DNA of 64,000 nt, taken from Myrica gale. Lineage: Eukaryota > Streptophyta > Magnoliopsida > Fagales > Myricaceae. The notes below the pieces were generated by a model, which was not told the DNA's origin, did no database searches, and worked only from the letters and a program-made list of their open reading frames with translations. This document shows positions 44,807-55,851 of the stretch, in pieces (position 1 is the stretch's first letter; each line of letters opens with the position of its first letter). The position numbers and the translations under genes are program-made. The DNA is taken from the NCBI GenBank assembly GCA_963930655.1, contig OZ005602.1, positions 5,882,001-5,946,000 of the forward strand. The letters are read 5' to 3'.

Positions 44807-45112
44807 TTCGCTCGAGCGCTTGTCAGGCGAGGCTCGAGCGAAACCTTACTGGAACAAGAAAATAACTTCGCTCGAGCGGGTGTCAGGCGGAGATCGAGCG
44901 AAAACTTACTGGAATACAAAGATTCAACTGTGCTCGAGCGGGTGTCAGGCGGAGATCGAGCGAAACCTTTCTGGAAAACAAAGATCCAGCTTCGCTCGAG
45001 CGGGTGACAGGCGATGATCGAGCGAAACCTCATTGTTTGAACAAAAACAATTTCGCTCGAGCGCTACTCAAGCGAGGGTCGAGCAAAAATATACTGGAAA
45101 CCAAAATATGAC
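44807..45112. repeat. Five tandem 60-63-bp repeats with internal palindromic arms
   Basis: Units start near 44807, 44867, 44930, 44991 and 45052. Each opens with TTCGCTCGAGCG, then a GGTGTCAGGCG core, then GATCGAGCGAAA, so that CTCGAGCG and CGATCGAGCG can pair, and ends with an A-rich CTTACTGGAA spacer. GC-rich unlike the neighbouring DNA. The array lies between pol and the env-like ORF. Confidence 0.9.
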
Positions 45113-45171
45113 TAGATTTCACTTCGAAACAATATAACAACAGAATTTTAAAATTTGTAAAAAAAAATGTA

Positions 45172-46735
45172 TTAATGAATAGCACAAATGCCTATTGCAG
45201 TTCTTAAGAACTCAAACCTTATACCATCTAAAGGTTTGGTAAAAATATCAACCAATTGGTTTTCAGTTGATATATGTTCTAAACCAATAACATGTGTTTC
45301 AACTAAATCACGTATAAAGTGATGTCTAATATCTATATGTTTTGTTCGAGAATGTTGGACAGGATTTTTTGAAATATTTATAGCACTAGTATTATCACAA
45401 TAAATTGTCATGATATCTTGACTAATACCATAGTCACATAACATTTGCTTCATCCAAAGTAATTGAGTGCAACAACTTCCTAATGCTATATATTCAGCTT
45501 CAGCAGTTGATAGAGAAATAAAATTTTGTTTTTTACTCATCCATGCCACTAAATTATTTCCAATGTAAAAACATCCACCTGTTGTACTTTTTCTATCAAT
45601 AGCATTTCCTGCCCAGTCAGCGTCTGAATATCCAACAAGATTACTATTAGTATCTTTTGAATACCAAATACAGGTTAACAGTTCCATTGACATACCTTAT
45701 AATACGCTTAACAGCGTTAAGGTGAGATTCCATAGGTTTAGCTTGAAAACGTGCACACACACCAACACTAAAACATATATCAGGTCTAGTAGCTGTAAGA
45801 TACAAGAGACTCCCTATCATACTTCTATATAGTGTTTGATCAACACTTTTTCCAGATATATCTATATCTAGTTTATCACTTGTACTCATTGGTGTTCTAG
45901 GATGTTTCTTATTATCAAGCCCAAACCTTTTAACAAGATTTTTAGCATATTTAGATTGAGTTATGAACAAACCATCTTTGCATTGTTGAATTTGTAGACC
46001 AAGAAAGTAAGTGAGTTCACCTACCATACTCATTTCAAATTCTAGTTTCATAGCATCTGCAAATTTATGAGCACAAGAATCAATAGGAGAACCAAAAACA
46101 ATGTCATCTACATAAACTTGAGCTATAATCAAATTGTTATTTGACTTCTTTATGAATAATGTCCGATCAACACTACCTCTTGAGAAATCATTTTCTAAGA
46201 GATAGGTTGTCAATCTATCGTACCAAGCTCTAGGAGCTTGTTTAAGACCATAAAGAGCCTTCTTAAGTTTGTATACATGATCCGGAAATTTTGGATCAAC
46301 AAACCCTTTTGGCTGAGCTACATAAACTTACTCTTGTAATATACCGTTTAAAAAGGCACTTTTAACGTCCATTTGATATAATTTGAAACCCATACAACAA
46401 GAGAAAGCTAGCAGAAGTCGAATAGACTCAAGTCTTGCAACTGGTGCAAATGTTTCATCAAAATCTACTCCTTCTACTTGGGTGTACCCTTGTGCAACAA
46501 GTCTAGCTTTGTTTCGAACAACTACACCGTTTTCATCTGATTTATTTTTAAAAATCCATTTTGTACCAATGATATTAACATCCTTAGGCCTAGGTACAAG
46601 ATACCAGACATCATTTCTAACAAACTGATTTAACTCTTCATGCATAGCATTTACCCAATTAACATCTTGAAGAGCTTCTTCAACTTTCTTTGGTTCAGTT
46701 AATGAAACATAGCAAGAAAAGTTAAATGATTTAAG
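45172..46735 (-). pseudogene. SIRE-type reverse transcriptase and RNase H, frameshifted
   Basis: Minus strand. 46645-46328 codes for the start of the copia reverse transcriptase ([26 protein letters not shown], then [11 protein letters not shown]), ending in an in-frame TAA. 46213-45647 follows with [11 protein letters not shown], the catalytic YVDD box, and RPDICFSVG. After a frameshift near 45690, 45693-45172 codes for RNase H (DADWAGNAIDRKSTTGG, LSTAEAEYIALGS, and HIDIRHHFIRD). Another frameshift lies near 46740. Non-functional as read. Confidence 0.9.
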
Positions 46736-49700
46736 ACTCTTTTTCGTAGTCTCATTCCTTCTCTCACATCTCCAATTACATTGTCTAAAGGATGATGTAA
46801 TTTAACTCTAGATGATGGTTCTTGCATAGGGGATGAAATCAGACTAGGAGATGAATCTAAATTTGATGAAGTATGAGGTTCATGATTGGGAAGAATATCA
46901 TCTTTATCATTCAAACAATCAGATGTATCAGATACACTAATATCAGAAAAAACATCATCTATGACAACATTTATAGATTCCATAATTGCATGAGTTCTAA
47001 AATTAAAGACACGATAAGCTCTACTTGTGGAGGAATAACCAAGAAAAATTCCTTCATCACTTCTTGAATCGAATTTAGCAAGTTGTTCTCTATCTCTAAG
47101 AATGAAACACTTACTACCAAAGACTTTAAAATACTTAAGGTTAGGTTTTTTACCTTTCCATATTTCATATGGAGTCTTTTTAGTACCAGGTCTAATGTAG
47201 ATTCGATTAATGATGTGGCATGAAGTGTTTATGGCTTCTCCCCACAAATTTTGAGCTAAATCCTTGCCATGTAACATTACTCTAGCCATTTCTTGTAAAA
47301 CTCTGTTTTTTCTCTCTACTACACCATTTTGCTGAGGTGTTATAGGAGCAGAAAATTCTTGATGAATTCCAACTTCAACACAAAATTGTTCAAAGCTGGA
47401 ATTCTCAAACTCCTTACCGTGATCGCTTCTTATTCTCAAAATAAAGCATTCACGTTCTTTTTGTAATGTGATGCATAGACTCTTAGCTTTCTCAAAAGTG
47501 TCTGATTTTTCTCTTAATAATTCTATCCATGTGAATCTTGAAAAATCATCAACTATTACCATGATATATTTTTTACCTCCTAGGCTTTCAGTTCTAGAAG
47601 GACTCATCAAGTCCATGTGAAGTAATTCCAGACATCTTTTAGTTAGGATTCCAGACGTCTTTTTATGGCTGGTTCTAATCTGTTTACCTAGTTGACACGG
47701 TCCACATACTTTATTATCAATTTTGTCAAGTTTAGGAAGACCTTCAACCAATTTAGAAAGCTTAGCAAGATCATGATAATTCAAATGACCAAGACGTTGA
47801 TGCCACAATTCAGTCAAATTATCCTTTACATTATTACATTTAATATCAGACTTTGTAAGGATGCCATAACAGTTGTCAGCAGTTCTTACACCATTCAAAA
47901 TAATATCACCATTTGAATTAAGCACAACACATTTATTCTTTACAAATTTTACTTCAAAATTTGCATCACATATCTGACTTATGCTTAAAAGATTTGCTTT
48001 CAATCCTTTAACATATAAAACATCTTTAATTGTAGGAAAACCAGGAAGATCAATCATACCTTTGCCTAAGATTGATGCTTTACCACCATCACCAAATGTG
48101 ACAGATCCTACCTTATAATCCTCAAAGGATGTGAAAAGCTTCTTGTCACCACACATGTGACGTGAACAACCGCTATCTAAATACCATACAAACTCATCTT
48201 TTGCTCTGAGAGCTACAAGAGCAACAAAGCAATTGTTAGTACCTTTTTTAATCCAAACCTTTTTAGATGTAGGAATAATCCTTGTCAAAAGATCTAATTT
48301 CCTGTTGATAAGCTCAACTTGTTTAGTAAGGTTACCAACATGATTGATTAAGCTAACATGAACCTGTTTGGGAGCCAACTCAACAGAATTCTTAGTTTGA
48401 TGTATCAATCTATAGCATTTTGATCTAACATGACCAACATTTCCACAAAAATAGCATATAGGAGCAGATCTGGAAAATGATTTAGTATGAGATGGTTTTT
48501 CTACAGACATTTTCTGTTTTTCACAGTTTGGAGTTACTTTAACATCTATGACCTTTTCTTTAACAGTGGCTGGTACAAAAATAGTTTTACATGTAGTAGA
48601 AGTACGAGCATCAGAATTCTTAAAACCAAGACCTCTTTTATCACTACCTGAAACACCTAAACTCAACATTTTGTCTAATTTATTTGTTCCACTAGAGAAA
48701 TTCTGTAGTTGAGATTTAGTATGTTCAAGTTCTGATTTTAATGAACTAACATGTGATTCTAGAGATGTCTTGCATTTTTCTAAGTCATTTACAAGTTTCA
48801 CATGCTCATCTAACTTCATAATCATTTCTTCTTTTTCTATTTCCAGCAACTTAAACTTCTTGATAATTCCATTATTCTCCTTTTTAATATTCAAACTTTC
48901 CTCAAACAATTGGTCATAGAGATGTTGAAGATCATCTTCCTCTGAATCCTCATGTGATGAGTCTAATAGATCATCATTCTTAATATCAAAATTATCAAGA
49001 TTATCAACTAAAGAAGTAAAGGCCATAAAATTTACCTTCTCTTCTGAAGATGAATCACCACTATTTTCTGAAGAGTCAGTTTCATCATCACTTAAAGAAA
49101 CGTTCAATACTTTACCTTTGGACTTCTTCAAGTGATTAGGACATTCGGCTTTGATGTGGCCGAACCCTTTGCACTCATGACGCTGAATTTCTTGTGTCAA
49201 CTTGCCTTTTGTATCATTAGAATCATTCCTCTCTTTTCTTTCTTTGTTGCTCTACTTAGGGTTGCTGAATGATTTTGTAGGTTGTTTCTGATTTGGTCAT
49301 TTGCTTCCTTTCTTAAACCTGAAAGCTTTACGAAACCTTTTCACAAATAAAGCAACATCGTTATCATCCATAGAGTCATTATCAGAAATATCATTGATAT
49401 CCTCACTGCTAGATTTGAAAGCAATAGATTTATTCTTTTTAGTCAAGGGAAGAGTAAGTTCATAAGTTTGTAGAGATCCTACCAACTCCTCTATTTTGAC
49501 TTGATCAATATCCTTGTTTTTCTCTATGGCAGTAACCTTTGGTCTAAATCTTTCGGGTAAAGACCTCGTGACTTTTCTAACAACTCTAGTTTCGGGTATC
49601 TTTTCTCCAAGACAAAAACTAGAGTTTACAATATCATTCAATTTACCGTAGAACTCATCAAAAGTTTCATCCTCTTTCATTCTTATTTCTTCAAACTTAG

Positions 49701-50142
49701 TTGTTAACATTTGAAGCTTAGAGGACTTAACATTTTTTGTTCCCTCATGAGTTGTTTCTAAAATTTCTCATGCTTCTTTACCCGTCTCACACATTGAGAC
49801 TCTCTTGAACTCATCAGGAGATATAACCATAAAAATGGCATGAATACATCTACTATTCCAATTACACTCATTCAGTTCATCCTTGGACCAATAAGACATA
49901 TCTTTTGGTTTAATTTCTCCCTCCAGAGAAACAGTAGGTCTTGTCCAACCTTTTTCACAAGAATTTCATACTCTCTCATCCATTGACTTCAAAAAGGCTC
50001 TCATTCGAACCTTCCAATACGAGTAGTTGCTTCCATCAAAGTAAGGAGGCACAGAGAGTGATTGACACTTCTCCATCTAGGAACTAAATGAGTCAAGGAA
50101 CGAAGTATGCCTCTGATACCATCTAGGAACTAAATGAGTCAA
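46570..50142 (-). mobile_element. SIRE-type tandem block, copy 1 (gag-protease-integrase)
   Basis: First of two full 3573-bp units. On the minus strand it runs from a primer-binding site (50121) through gag (start codon 50076), an open stretch 49710-49297, and a long 833-residue frame 49200-46699. That frame has a zinc knuckle (CYFCGNVGHVRSKCY), a protease (WYLDSGCSRHMCG), the HHCC integrase finger (WHQRLGHLNYHDLAK, CGPCQLGK), the integrase core (YIMVIVDDFSRFTW, IRSDHGKEFEN, QQNGVVERKN) and the start of reverse transcriptase. Gag has stops at two positions where tryptophan is expected (near 49970 and 49770) and others near 49296 and 49255. Only this copy continues into the rest of pol. Confidence 0.92.
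50109..50121 (-). other. Primer-binding site, copy 1/2 junction
   Basis: On the minus strand TGGTATCAGAGGC matches the usual initiator methionine tRNA 3'-end complement (TGGTATCAGAGC) of plant copia elements. Normally the LTR ends directly before it. Here the preceding bases (CATTTAGTTCCTAGA) are not the LTR end but a copy of leader sequence also present at about 50073-50096. Confidence 0.8.
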
Positions 50143-53100
50143 TGATATTAACATCCTTAGGCCTAGGTACAAGATACCAGACATCATTTCTAACAAACTG
50201 ATTTAACTCTTCATGCATAGCATTTACCCAATTAACATCTTGAAGAGCTTCTTCAACTTTCTTTGGTTCAGTTAATGAAACATAGCAAGAAAAGTTAAAT
50301 GATTTAAGACTCTTTTTCGTAGTCTCATTCCTTCTCTCACATCTCCAATTACATTGTCTAAAGGATGATGTAATTTAACTCTAGATGATGGTTCTTGCAT
50401 AGGGGATGAAATCAGACTAGGAGATGAATCTAAATTTGATGAAGTATGAGGTTCATGATTGGGAAGAATATCATCTTTATCATTCAAACAATCAGATGTA
50501 TCAGATACACTAATATCAGAAAAAACATCATCTATGACAACATTTATAGATTCCATAATTGCATGAGTTCTAAAATTAAAGACACGATAAGCTCTACTTG
50601 TGGAGGAATAACCAAGAAAAATTCCTTCATCACTTCTTGAATCGAATTTAGCAAGTTGTTCTCTATCTCTAAGAATGAAACACTTACTACCAAAGACTTT
50701 AAAATACTTAAGGTTAGGTTTTTTACCTTTCCATATTTCATATGGAGTCTTTTTAGTACCAGGTCTAATGTAGATTCGATTAATGATGTGGCATGAAGTG
50801 TTTATGGCTTCTCCCCACAAATTTTGAGCTAAATCCTTGCCATGTAACATTACTCTAGCCATTTCTTGTAAAACTCTGTTTTTTCTCTCTACTACACCAT
50901 TTTGCTGAGGTGTTATAGGAGCAGAAAATTCTTGATGAATTCCAACTTCAACACAAAATTGTTCAAAGCTGGAATTCTCAAACTCCTTACCGTGATCGCT
51001 TCTTATTCTCAAAATAAAGCATTCACGTTCTTTTTGTAATGTGATGCATAGACTCTTAGCTTTCTCAAAAGTGTCTGATTTTTCTCTTAATAATTCTATC
51101 CATGTGAATCTTGAAAAATCATCAACTATTACCATGATATATTTTTTACCTCCTAGGCTTTCAGTTCTAGAAGGACCCATCAAGTCCATGTGAAGTAATT
51201 CCAGACATCTTTTAGTTAGGATTCCAGACGTCTTTTTATGGCTGGTTCTAATCTGTTTACCTAGTTGACACGGTCCACATACTTTATTATCAATTTTGTC
51301 AAGTTTAGGAAGACCTTCAACCAATTTAGAAAGCTTAGCAAGATCATGATAATTCAAATGACCAAGACGTTGATGCCACAATTCAGTCAAATTATCCTTT
51401 ACATTATTACATTTAATATCAGACTTTGTAAGGATGCCATAACAGTTGTCAGCAGTTCTTACACCATTCAAAATAATATCACCATTTGAATTAAGCACAG
51501 CACATTTATTCTTTACAAATTTTACTTCAAAATTTGCATCACATATCTGACTTATGCTTAAAAGATTTGCTTTCAATCCTTTAACATATAAAACATCTTT
51601 AATTGTAGGAAAACCAGGAAGATCAATCATACCTTTGCCTAAGATTGATGTTTTACCACCATCACCAAATGTGACAGATCCTACCTTATAATCCTCAAAG
51701 GATGTGAAAAGCTTCTTGTCACCACACATGTGACGTGAACAACCGCTATCTAAATACCATACAAACTCATCTTTTGCTCTGAGAGCTACAAGAGCAACAA
51801 AGCAATTGTTAGTACCTTTTTTAATCCAAACCTTTTTAGATGTAGGAATAATCCTTGTCAAAAGATCTAATTTCCTGTTGATAAGCTCAACTTGTTTAGT
51901 AAGGTTACCAACATGATTGATTAAGCTAACATGAACCTGTTTGGGAGCCAACTCAACAGAATTCTTAGTTTGATGTATCAATCTATAGCATTTTGATCTA
52001 ACATGACCAACATTTCCACAAAAATAGCATATAGGAGCAGATCTGGAAAATGATTTAGTATGAGATGGTTTTTCTACAGACATTTTCTGTTTTTCACAGT
52101 TTGGAGTTACTTTAACATCTATGACCTTTTCTTTAACAGTGGCTGGTACAAAAATAGTTTTACATGTAGTAGAAGTACGAGCATCAGAATTCTTAAAACC
52201 AAGACCTCTTTTATCACTACCTGAAACACCTAAACTCAACATTTTGTCTAATTTATTTGTTCCACTAGAGAAATTCTGTAGTTGAGATTTAGTATGTTCA
52301 AGTTCTGATTTTAATGAACTAACATGTGATTCTAGAGATGTCTTGCATTTTTCTAAGTCATTTACAAGTTTCACATGCTCATCTAACTTCATAATCATTT
52401 CTTCTTTTTCTATTTCCAGCAACTTAAACTTCTTGATAATTCCATTATTCTCCTTTTTAATATTCAAACTTTCCTCAAACAATTGGTCATAGAGATGTTG
52501 AAGATCATCTTCCTCTGAATCCTCATGTGATGAGTCTAATAGATCATCATTCTTAATATCAAAATTATCAAGATTATCAACTAAAGAAGTAAAGGCCATA
52601 AAATTTACCTTCTCTTCTGAAGATGAATCACCACTATTTTCTGAAGAGTCAGTTTCATCATCACTTAAAGAAACGTTCAATACTTTACCTTTGGACTTCT
52701 TCAAGTGATTAGGACATTCGGCTTTGATGTGGCCGAACCCTTTGCACTCATGACGCTGAATTTCTTGTGTCAACTTGCCTTTTGTATCATTAGAATCATT
52801 CCTCTCTTTTCTTTCTTTGTTGCTCTACTTAGGGTTGCTGAATGATTTTGTAGGTTGTTTCTGATTTGGTCATTTGCTTCCTTTCTTAAACCTGAAAGCT
52901 TTACGAAACCTTTTCACAAATAAAGCAACATCGTTATCATCCATAGAGTCATTATCAGAAATATCATTGATATCCTCACTGCTAGATTTGAAAGCAATAG
53001 ATTTATTCTTTTTAGTCAAGGGAAGAGTAAGTTCATAAGTTTGTAGAGATCCTACCAACTCCTCTATTTTGACTTGATCAATATCCTTGTTTTTCTCTAT

Positions 53101-53715
53101 GGCAGTAACCTTTGGTCTAAATCTTTCGGGTAAAGACCTCGTGACTTTTCTAACAACTCTAGTTTCGGGTATCTTTTCTCCAAGACAAAAACTAGAGTTT
53201 ACAATATCATTCAATTTACCGTAGAACTCATCAAAAGTTTCATCCTCTTTCATTCTTATTTCTTCAAACTTAGTTGTTAACATTTGAAGCTTAGAGGACT
53301 TAACATTTTTTGTTCCCTCATGAGTTGTTTCTAAAATTTCTCATGCTTCTTTACCCGTCTCACACATTGAGACTCTCTTGAACTCATCAGGAGATATAAC
53401 CATAAAAATGGCATGAATACATCTACTATTCCAATTACACTCATTCAGTTCATCCTTGGACCAATAAGACATATCTTTTGGTTTAATTTCTCCCTCCAGA
53501 GAAACAGTAGGTCTTGTCCAACCTTTTTCACAAGAATTTCATACTCTCTCATCCATTGACTTCAAAAAGGCTCTCATTCGAACCTTCCAATACGAGTAGT
53601 TGCTTCCATCAAAGTAAGGAGGCACAGAGAGTGATTGACACTTCTCCATCTAGGAACTAAATGAGTCAAGGAACGAAGTATGCCTCTGATACCATCTAGG
53701 AACTAAATGAGTCAA
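50143..53715 (-). mobile_element. SIRE-type tandem block, copy 2
   Basis: Second complete 3573-bp unit. The order of domains, the open frames (53283-52870 and 52773-50272) and all gag stops are the same as in copy 1. Only a few substitutions show in the long frame: one changes a valine to alanine in the NKC(V/A)VLNS block, one an alanine to threonine in GGK(A/T)S, one a serine to glycine in DLM(S/G)PS. The reverse transcriptase is cut at the junction 50143, so this unit cannot make a full pol. Confidence 0.92.
53682..53694 (-). other. Primer-binding site, copy 2/3 junction
   Basis: Identical to the site at 50109-50121 and in identical surroundings. Confidence 0.8.
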
Positions 53716-55599
53716 TGATATTAACATCCTTAGGCCTAGGTACAAGATACCAGACATCATTTCTAACAAACTGATTTAACTCTTCATGCATAGCATTTAC
53801 CCAATTAACATCTTGAAGAGCTTCTTCAACTTTCTTTGGTTCAGTTAATGAAACATAGCAAGAAAAGTTAAATGATTTAAGACTCTTTTTCGTAGTCTCA
53901 TTCCTTCTCTCACATCTCCAATTACATTGTCTAAAGGATGATGTAATTTAACTCTAGATGATGGTTCTTGCATAGGGGATGAAATCAGACTAGGAGATGA
54001 ATCTAAATTTGATGAAGTATGAGGTTCATGATTGGGAAGAATATCATCTTTATCATTCAAACAATCAGATGTATCAGATACACTAATATCAGAAAAAACA
54101 TCATCTATGACAACATTTATAGATTCCATAATTGCATGAGTTCTAAAATTAAAGACACGATAAGCTCTACTTGTGGAGGAATAACCAAGAAAAATTCCTT
54201 CATCACTTCTTGAATCGAATTTAGCAAGTTGTTCTCTATCTCTAAGAATGAAACACTTACTACCAAAGACTTTAAAATACTTAAGGTTAGGTTTTTTACC
54301 TTTCCATATTTCATATGGAGTCTTTTTAGTACCAGGTCTAATGTAGATTCGATTAATGATGTGGCATGAAGTGTTTATGGCTTCTCCCCACAAATTTTGA
54401 GCTAAATCCTTGCCATGTAACATTACTCTAGCCATTTCTTGTAAAACTCTGTTTTTTCTCTCTACTACACCATTTTGCTGAGGTGTTATAGGAGCAGAAA
54501 ATTCTTGATGAATTCCAACTTCAACACAAAATTGTTCAAAGCTGGAATTCTCAAACTCCTTACCGTGATCGCTTCTTATTCTCAAAATAAAGCATTCACG
54601 TTCTTTTTGTAATGTGATGCATAGACTCTTAGCTTTCTCAAAAGTGTCTGATTTTTCTCTTAATAATTCTATCCATGTGAATCTTGAAAAATCATCAACT
54701 ATTACCATGATATATTTTTTACCTCCTAGGCTTTCAGTTCTAGAAGGACTCATCAAGTCCATGTGAAGTAATTCCAGACATCTTTTAGTTAGGATTCCAG
54801 ACGTCTTTTTATGGCTGGTTCTAATCTGTTTACCTAGTTGACACGGTCCACATACTTTATTATCAATTTTGTCAAGTTTAGGAAGACCTTCAACCAATTT
54901 AGAAAGCTTAGCAAGATCATGATAATTCAAATGACCAAGACGTTGATGCCACAATTCAGTCAAATTATCCTTTACATTATTACATTTAATATCAGACTTT
55001 GTAAGGATGCCATAACAGTTGTCAGCAGTTCTTACACCATTCAAAATAATATCACCATTTGAATTAAGCACAGCACATTTATTCTTTACAAATTTTACTT
55101 CAAAATTTGCATCACATATCTGACTTATGCTTAAAAGATTTGCTTTCAATCCTTTAACATATAAAACATCTTTAATTGTAGGAAAACCAGGAAGATCAAT
55201 CATACCTTTGCCTAAGATTGATGCTTTACCACCATCACCAAATGTGACAGATCCTACCTTATAATCCTCAAAGGATGTGAAAAGCTTCTTGTCACCACAC
55301 ATGTGACGTGAACAACCGCTATCTAAATACCATACAAACTCATCTTTTGCTCTGAGAGCTACAAGAGCAACAAAGCAATTGTTAGTACCTTTTTTAATCC
55401 AAACCTTTTTAGATGTAGGAATAATCCTTGTCAAAAGATCTAATTTCCTGTTGATAAGCTCAACTTGTTTAGTAAGGTTACCAACATGATTGATTAAGCT
55501 AACATGAACCTGTTTGGGAGCCAACTCAACAGAATTCTTAGTTTGATGTATCAATCTATAGCATTTTGATCTAACATGACCAACATTTCCACAAAAATA
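53716..55599 (-). mobile_element. SIRE-type tandem block, truncated copy 3
   Basis: Contains integrase, protease and part of the zinc-knuckle region, then stops at 55599 inside the knuckle (the FCGNVGHVRSK part remains). Upstream gag, primer-binding site and 5' LTR are lacking. The junction at 53716 is the same as at 50143. Confidence 0.9.
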
Positions 55600-55779
55600 A
55601 CCTTTCACTTCATTTATGTTATTTTTGAGTAATGAGACATTCATGTATTTTATTAATACATGACCAACATTCCTCCAATGAATTTTATTTATGTTATTTT
55701 TGAGTAATGAGACATTCATGTATTTTTGTGTTGACCTATTTATTAATGTTGGATAAATCTTATCACTCTCTCTTGCCAT
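53845..55779 (-). CDS. Chimeric ORF: flanking sequence fused to protease-integrase
   Basis: A single 644-residue open frame begins outside the retroelement (MARESDKIYPTLINRS) and passes through a KYMNVSLLKNNIN block that occurs twice. It enters the retroelement at the zinc knuckle (YFCGNVGHVRSK) and continues through the protease and integrase to the frameshift near the end of integrase. The second KYMNVSLL block is preceded by a decayed NVGHVLI, so the flank itself contains a small duplication of the breakpoint. There is no evidence of expression. Confidence 0.5.
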   Translation of the reverse strand: MARESDKIYPTLINRSTQKYMNVSLLKNNINKIHWRNVGHVLIKYMNVSLLKNNINEVKGYFCGNVGHVRSKCYRLIHQTKNSVELAPKQVHVSLINHVGNLTKQVELINRKLDLLTRIIPTSKKVWIKKGTNNCFVALVALRAKDEFVWYLDSGCSRHMCGDKKLFTSFEDYKVGSVTFGDGGKASILGKGMIDLPGFPTIKDVLYVKGLKANLLSISQICDANFEVKFVKNKCAVLNSNGDIILNGVRTADNCYGILTKSDIKCNNVKDNLTELWHQRLGHLNYHDLAKLSKLVEGLPKLDKIDNKVCGPCQLGKQIRTSHKKTSGILTKRCLELLHMDLMSPSRTESLGGKKYIMVIVDDFSRFTWIELLREKSDTFEKAKSLCITLQKERECFILRIRSDHGKEFENSSFEQFCVEVGIHQEFSAPITPQQNGVVERKNRVLQEMARVMLHGKDLAQNLWGEAINTSCHIINRIYIRPGTKKTPYEIWKGKKPNLKYFKVFGSKCFILRDREQLAKFDSRSDEGIFLGYSSTSRAYRVFNFRTHAIMESINVVIDDVFSDISVSDTSDCLNDKDDILPNHEPHTSSNLDSSPSLISSPMQEPSSRVKLHHPLDNVIGDVREGMRLRKRVLNHLTFLAMFH

Positions 55780-55846
55780 TCCACCTAATTATTAGTCTCA
55801 AAGTAACCTTTCACTTCTCCTATGCAAGTCTTTATCTTTCCATGCA
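55600..55846. repeat. Breakpoint flank with direct repeats
   Basis: ATTTATGTTATTTTTGAGTA with the following 20 bases occurs at about 55612 and 55687. TAACCTTTCACTTC occurs at 55598 and 55804. These repeats mark repeated repair or slippage at the truncated end of the retroelement. Confidence 0.6.
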
Positions 55847-55851
55847 CATTT

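Noticed and set aside
44807..45112. CRISPR array
   Set aside because: The repeats are contiguous 60-63-base units, not short repeats with unique spacers, and lie in a plant retrotransposon.
46873..55062. Plus-strand small frames repeated at 3573-base spacing (for example 46873, 50446, 54019 and 47692, 51265, 54838)
   Set aside because: They are antisense shadows of the integrase and protease coding and repeat only because the block repeats.
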